A DNA stretch of 16,411 nucleotides from Bacillota bacterium. GTDB taxonomy: Bacteria; Bacillota; Clostridia; Oscillospirales; Acutalibacteraceae. Numbering within the stretch: position 1 is the stretch's first letter; the number at the start of each line of letters is the position of its first letter. The notes beneath the pieces are model-generated. The model made no database searches and had not been told where the DNA came from. It saw nothing but the letters and a program-made list of their open reading frames with translations. The stretch lies in the NCBI GenBank assembly GCA_023460155.1, contig JAEWRF010000054.1, positions 1 to 16,411 on the forward strand, given 5' to 3'. Position numbers and translations under genes: made by a program. Shown in pieces: positions 13,603 to 16,411 of the stretch.

Positions 13603-15222
13603 GTGTACCAGGTGCTTTATCGGAAGTGGAGGCCGAAGGCCTTTGCCGATGTTGTCGGTCAGCCGCAGGTGACGCGCACCCTGCGCAGCGAGCTGAGTGC
13701 AGGGCGCGCCGCTCACGCCTATCTTTTCACCGGAAGCCGCGGAACCGGAAAAACCACCTGCGCCAAGATTCTGGCAAAAGCGGTCAACTGCCTTAATCCC
13801 GTGGACGGCGACCCCTGCGGGCAGTGCGAAATCTGCCGAGGCATTGACAGCGGCAGCGTGATGGACGTTGTGGAAATCGACGCCGCAAGCAACAACGGTG
13901 TGGAAAACATCCGAACCCTGCGCGAAGAAGCGAATTTCACCCCGGCCTCCGCAAAATACCGGGTCTACATCATCGATGAAGTTCACATGCTATCAGTCGG
14001 CGCGTTCAACGCTCTCTTGAAAACGTTGGAGGAACCGCCCGCTCATGTGATCTTTATCCTCGCCACCACGGAAGTGCACAAGCTGCCGGCTACGATTCTT
14101 TCACGCTGTCAGCGGTTTGATTTCCGGCGGATTCCGCCGCAGGATATTGCGGACCGTCTCTCTTATGTTGCGGAACAGGAAGGGGCCTCGCTTGATCCGC
14201 AGGCCGCCCTGCTGCTTGCCCGACTTGCGGATGGGGCTCTGCGCGACGCACTGTCGCTTCTGGACCAGTGCCTCGGACGGAGTAAAGCCGTCACGGAGGA
14301 AGTCGTCGCGGAAGCTGCCGGACTTGTGGGACGGGAGCACCTGTTCCAGCTGACCGACACGTTTCTTCATCAGGATTCCGCCGCAGCGCTTGCGTTGGTG
14401 GACAGCCTTTACGGTGCGTCGAAGGACATGGCCCGGCTGTGTGAGGAGCTTTCTTCCCATCTGCGCGGGCTGATGCTCATCAAGACCATGAAAGATGCGC
14501 GCGCGGTGCTGACCGTGACCGATTCCGAGTATGCAGCGATGGAAAAGCAGGCTCTCTCCATTCCGTTGGAAACAATTCTGCACGCGCTGGACACAATGCA
14601 GGAAACACTGGAAAAGATCAGCCGCGGCGGTGACCGCAGGATCGAATTCGAGATGGCGGTGATCCGCCTCTGCACCCCCCGGCTGGACGTCACGCCGGCT
14701 GCCCTTCTCCGGCGTATCGAAGTTCTGGAACAGGGGGTCCGTCCGGCGCAGGCTTCCGCCTCCCCGCCCGCTCTCTCTTCCAAACGGACAAAGACGGCCG
14801 CACCGGACTCTCCGCCTCCGCCCGAGGAAGAACCGTTGGACTCGGAACCCATCCAAACCTATCCGCCGTCCCCGGAGTCGGCTTCGGGATCTCTTCAGCA
14901 GACTGCGGAAAGGCTCCCCGAATGGCCGGAGGTGCTTCAGGTGGTGCGCGGCTTCTCCCCCTCCGTGGCGGCGGCGTTCAACGGTTCGACCGCTTATGTA
15001 AGCGGAGGTTACGTTCTGATTGACGCGCCGAACGAAATCGCGTTTCAGCTTTTGCGAAGGCCGGAGCAGCGCGACAGCATGCGAAAAGCAATTCAGCAGA
15101 TCACAGGCCGTTTCTTCAAACTTGGCCCATATAAAAAGCCGGATTCCGAAAGCGACGCCGATCCGCTGGCACAGCTGGCCCGCGACGCCGAAAAAGAGGG
15201 AATCCCGGTGATTCAAAAATAA
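13603..15222 (+). CDS. dnaX: DNA polymerase III subunit gamma/tau
   Basis: The clamp-loader ATPase loads the beta clamp and holds polymerases together at the replication fork. The 539-residue protein begins YRKWRPKAFADVVGQ, has Walker A GSRGTGKTT (44-52), a zinc site Cys63, Cys72, Cys75 and Cys78, Walker B DEVHM (125-129), and sensor 1 ATTEVHKLPATILSRCQRFD. The domain III region follows, then a proline-rich linker (about 380-440) and a C-terminal tau-like domain. Translation begins at GTG 13603; AAAGGCGGTGA lies about seven bases upstream, very close to the ideal site. The SD starts only a few bases after the SRP RNA's outer stem, so there is no room for a terminator. No clear A-run slippery site of the E. 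coli type is seen mid-gene. ybaB and recR follow. Confidence 0.96.
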   Translation: MYQVLYRKWRPKAFADVVGQPQVTRTLRSELSAGRAAHAYLFTGSRGTGKTTCAKILAKAVNCLNPVDGDPCGQCEICRGIDSGSVMDVVEIDAASNNGVENIRTLREEANFTPASAKYRVYIIDEVHMLSVGAFNALLKTLEEPPAHVIFILATTEVHKLPATILSRCQRFDFRRIPPQDIADRLSYVAEQEGASLDPQAALLLARLADGALRDALSLLDQCLGRSKAVTEEVVAEAAGLVGREHLFQLTDTFLHQDSAAALALVDSLYGASKDMARLCEELSSHLRGLMLIKTMKDARAVLTVTDSEYAAMEKQALSIPLETILHALDTMQETLEKISRGGDRRIEFEMAVIRLCTPRLDVTPAALLRRIEVLEQGVRPAQASASPPALSSKRTKTAAPDSPPPPEEEPLDSEPIQTYPPSPESASGSLQQTAERLPEWPEVLQVVRGFSPSVAAAFNGSTAYVSGGYVLIDAPNEIAFQLLRRPEQRDSMRKAIQQITGRFFKLGPYKKPDSESDADPLAQLARDAEKEGIPVIQK

Positions 15223-15237
15223 AGAGGAGAATGAAAT

Positions 15238-15591
15238 ATGAAAGCAAGACTGCCACAGGGATACGGTTCAGGCGGCGGCGCCTCCAATTTTCAGCAGCTC
15301 GCGCGTCAGGCGCAGAAACTTCAGGAGCAGATGGGCGAAGCCACAGCGGAGCTTGAGGCAAAGGAATATACCGCGGCCTCCGGCGGAGACGCCGTCAAGG
15401 CAACCGTAACCGGAAAAATGGAAGTCAAAGCAATTGAAATAAAACCCGAAGTAGTGGACCCCGAGGACGTTGAGATGCTTTCCGATCTCGTCATTGCGGC
15501 GGTGAACGAAGCTCTTCGCGCGGCGGCCGCAGATAAGACCGAACGCATGGAAAAGATCTCCGGCGGCATTAACATGCCCGGCCTTCTGTAA
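15238..15591 (+). CDS. ybaB: YbaB/EbfC nucleoid-associated DNA-binding protein
   Basis: A 117-residue dimeric protein that binds DNA and shapes the nucleoid; the gene is almost always between dnaX and recR. Key stretches are the glutamine-rich helix SNFQQLARQAQKLQEQMGEA (about 15-36), the EYTAASGGDAVKATVTGKME strand block, IKPEVVDPEDVEMLSDLVIA, and the C-terminal ISGGINMPGLL, all as in the family. GAGGAGA lies seven bases before the ATG, and it begins 15 bases after the dnaX stop and one base before recR. Its part in recombination repair is suggested by its neighbours, not shown by this sequence. Confidence 0.95.
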   Translation: MKARLPQGYGSGGGASNFQQLARQAQKLQEQMGEATAELEAKEYTAASGGDAVKATVTGKMEVKAIEIKPEVVDPEDVEMLSDLVIAAVNEALRAAAADKTERMEKISGGINMPGLL

Positions 15592-15592
15592 C

Positions 15593-16195
15593 ATGCCTTC
15601 CTATAATGTGGCGCCTCTGTCGCGCCTGATCGAACAGTTTGAGCGCCTGCCGGGAATCGGCAACAAGAGCGCGCAGCGTCTGGCCTACTACATACTGGGC
15701 CTTTCAAATGAAGAGGTACGCTGCTTTTCGGATGCTGTCCTTGAGGCACACAAAAAAATTCATTACTGCAAGATCTGCTGCAACCTGACGGACGAGGAGC
15801 TCTGCCCGATCTGCCGCGACCCCGGACGGGACCGTTCGGTCATCTGTGTGGTGGAGGACCCCCGGGATGTGATCGCATTGGAGCGGACCCACGAACTGGA
15901 AGCGGTCTATCATGTGTTGCACGGCGTCATCTCCCCCCTGAACGGAATCGGGCCGGACCAGCTCTGCATCAAGGAGCTGCTCGCCCGCGTTCAGGATCAG
16001 TCGGTGAAGGAGGTCATCATGGCCACCAATCCAACGGTGGAGGGCGAAGCGACCGCCATGTATATTTCCCGCCTGTTAAAGCCGCTCGGCGTCAAGGTCA
16101 CCCGGCTCGCTTATGGCATTCCGGTGGGCGGCGAGCTTGAGTACGCGGATGAATTTACTCTGACCCGCGCGCTCGAAGGCCGCAGTGAAATGTAA
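15593..16195 (+). CDS. recR: Recombination mediator protein RecR
   Basis: RecR works with RecO (and RecF) to load RecA on single-stranded DNA in gap repair. The 200-residue protein has the N-terminal helix-hairpin-helix (LIEQFERLPGIGNKSAQRLA, about 12-31), the zinc site Cys59, Cys62, Cys71 and Cys74 in YCKICCN...CPIC, and a Toprim domain (ICVVEDPRDVIALERT, about 84-100, with Glu88). It ends with the Walker-like GIPVGGELEYADEFTLTRAL block. Length matches the family. The ATG is separated from the ybaB stop by one base, so translation is probably coupled. No clear terminator follows the stop at 16195 apart from a TTTTTT run without a good stem. Confidence 0.97.
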   Translation: MPSYNVAPLSRLIEQFERLPGIGNKSAQRLAYYILGLSNEEVRCFSDAVLEAHKKIHYCKICCNLTDEELCPICRDPGRDRSVICVVEDPRDVIALERTHELEAVYHVLHGVISPLNGIGPDQLCIKELLARVQDQSVKEVIMATNPTVEGEATAMYISRLLKPLGVKVTRLAYGIPVGGELEYADEFTLTRALEGRSEM

Positions 16196-16218
16196 CGACA
16201 GTTTTTTCATCAAAACGC

Positions 16219-16247
16219 TTGACACCGAACGCAAAATGTGATATTCT
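16219..16247 (+). promoter_or_regulatory. Sigma-A promoter of smpB
   Basis: TTGACA (16219-16224) and TATTCT (16242-16247) are 17 bases apart, with TGA before the -10 box (extended -10). The transcript would start near 16254, about 20 bases before the ATG at 16275. Confidence 0.8.
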
Positions 16248-16274
16248 CATACTCCCGAAGAAAGGAAGGCCTTT

Positions 16275-16411
16275 ATGCCCAAGGAATCATTCAAAACCAT
16301 TGCGAAAAACAAAAAGGCCTTTCATGATTACTTCGTTGAGGAACATATGGAAGCCGGAATTGAACTGTGCGGCACGGAGGTAAAATCCATCCGGAACGGG
16401 CAGGTCAATCT
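16275..16411 (+). CDS. smpB: SsrA-binding protein SmpB, N-terminal part (cut by window edge)
   Basis: SmpB binds tmRNA and brings it to stalled ribosomes to rescue them and tag the unfinished protein. The first 45 residues are present, reading MPKESFKTIAKNKKAFHDYF and then AGIELCGTEVKSIRNGQVNL. The KAFHDYF and AGIELxGTEVKSIR blocks are diagnostic for SmpB. AAGGAAGG lies just before the ATG. It has its own extended -10 promoter 28 bases upstream. The rest of the gene lies beyond the right edge; whether ssrA (tmRNA) follows, as in many Firmicutes, cannot be seen. Confidence 0.93.
   Translation, partial: MPKESFKTIAKNKKAFHDYFVEEHMEAGIELCGTEVKSIRNGQVN

Noticed and set aside
14101..15216. Long minus-strand open frame opposite dnaX
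   Set aside because: Arginine-rich shadow of a confident gene, without ribosome site or domain.
13603..15222. Programmed frameshift in dnaX giving separate gamma and tau
   Set aside because: No E. coli-type A-run slippery sequence with a following stem was found mid-gene; a single full-length product is simpler.
1..16411. CRISPR arrays, insertion sequences, tRNA or rRNA genes
   Set aside because: No regularly spaced repeats, transposase motifs, or tRNA/rRNA signatures were seen on either strand.

Overview
The window looks like chromosomal DNA from a GC-rich (roughly mid-50s %), anaerobe-type Firmicute, most likely a Clostridia member of the Ruminococcaceae/Oscillospiraceae kind. The basis is strong GGAGG-type ribosome binding sites, TTGACA/TATAAT promoters, the Firmicute order SRP RNA - dnaX - ybaB - recR, a Bacillus-like sdpR-sdpI pair, and clostridial-style cyanophycin genes. 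I can place the family of every gene, but the species only loosely.

Layout. (1) 1-1521, minus: cyanophycinase (cphB) followed by cyanophycin synthetase (cphA, cut by the left edge), overlapping by 29 bases; together they make and break down a nitrogen-storage polymer. (2) 1690-3126, plus: a promoter, a diacylglycerol-kinase-family lipid kinase, a hairpin, and a small exported DUF4430 protein. (3) 3138-5489: an orphan KdpE-like response regulator (minus) and a membrane sugar-phosphate transferase (plus) fire divergently from two good promoters 37 bases apart; the transferase ends at a 16-bp perfect bidirectional terminator. (4) 5568-9791, minus: a MarR regulator with its own promoter and palindromes, then two ABC half-transporters with coupled starts. 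Their motifs show a heterodimeric exporter with one degenerate ATP site. (5) 10061-13247, minus: a Vat/CatB-type O-acetyltransferase, a family-4 uracil-DNA glycosylase with a TTG start, and an sdpR-sdpI-yhfC-like operon (autorepressor, membrane immunity protein, putative intramembrane glutamic protease) with a consensus promoter and an operator over the start site. (6) 13312-16411, plus: SRP RNA running into dnaX, then ybaB and recR, and smpB (cut by the right edge) with its own promoter.

How it fits together. The left and right ends are metabolic and housekeeping. The middle, about 5.57-13.2 kb, is wholly on the minus strand and groups several stress or antimicrobial-response functions: regulated efflux, an antibiotic-type acetyltransferase, DNA repair, and Sdp-type immunity with a membrane protease. 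Whether these act together is inference. Parts judged most worth a second look are the SdpRI-protease operon, the ATP-site asymmetry of the exporter, the unusual SRP RNA that abuts dnaX, and the orphan response regulator divergent from a lone polysaccharide-initiating transferase.
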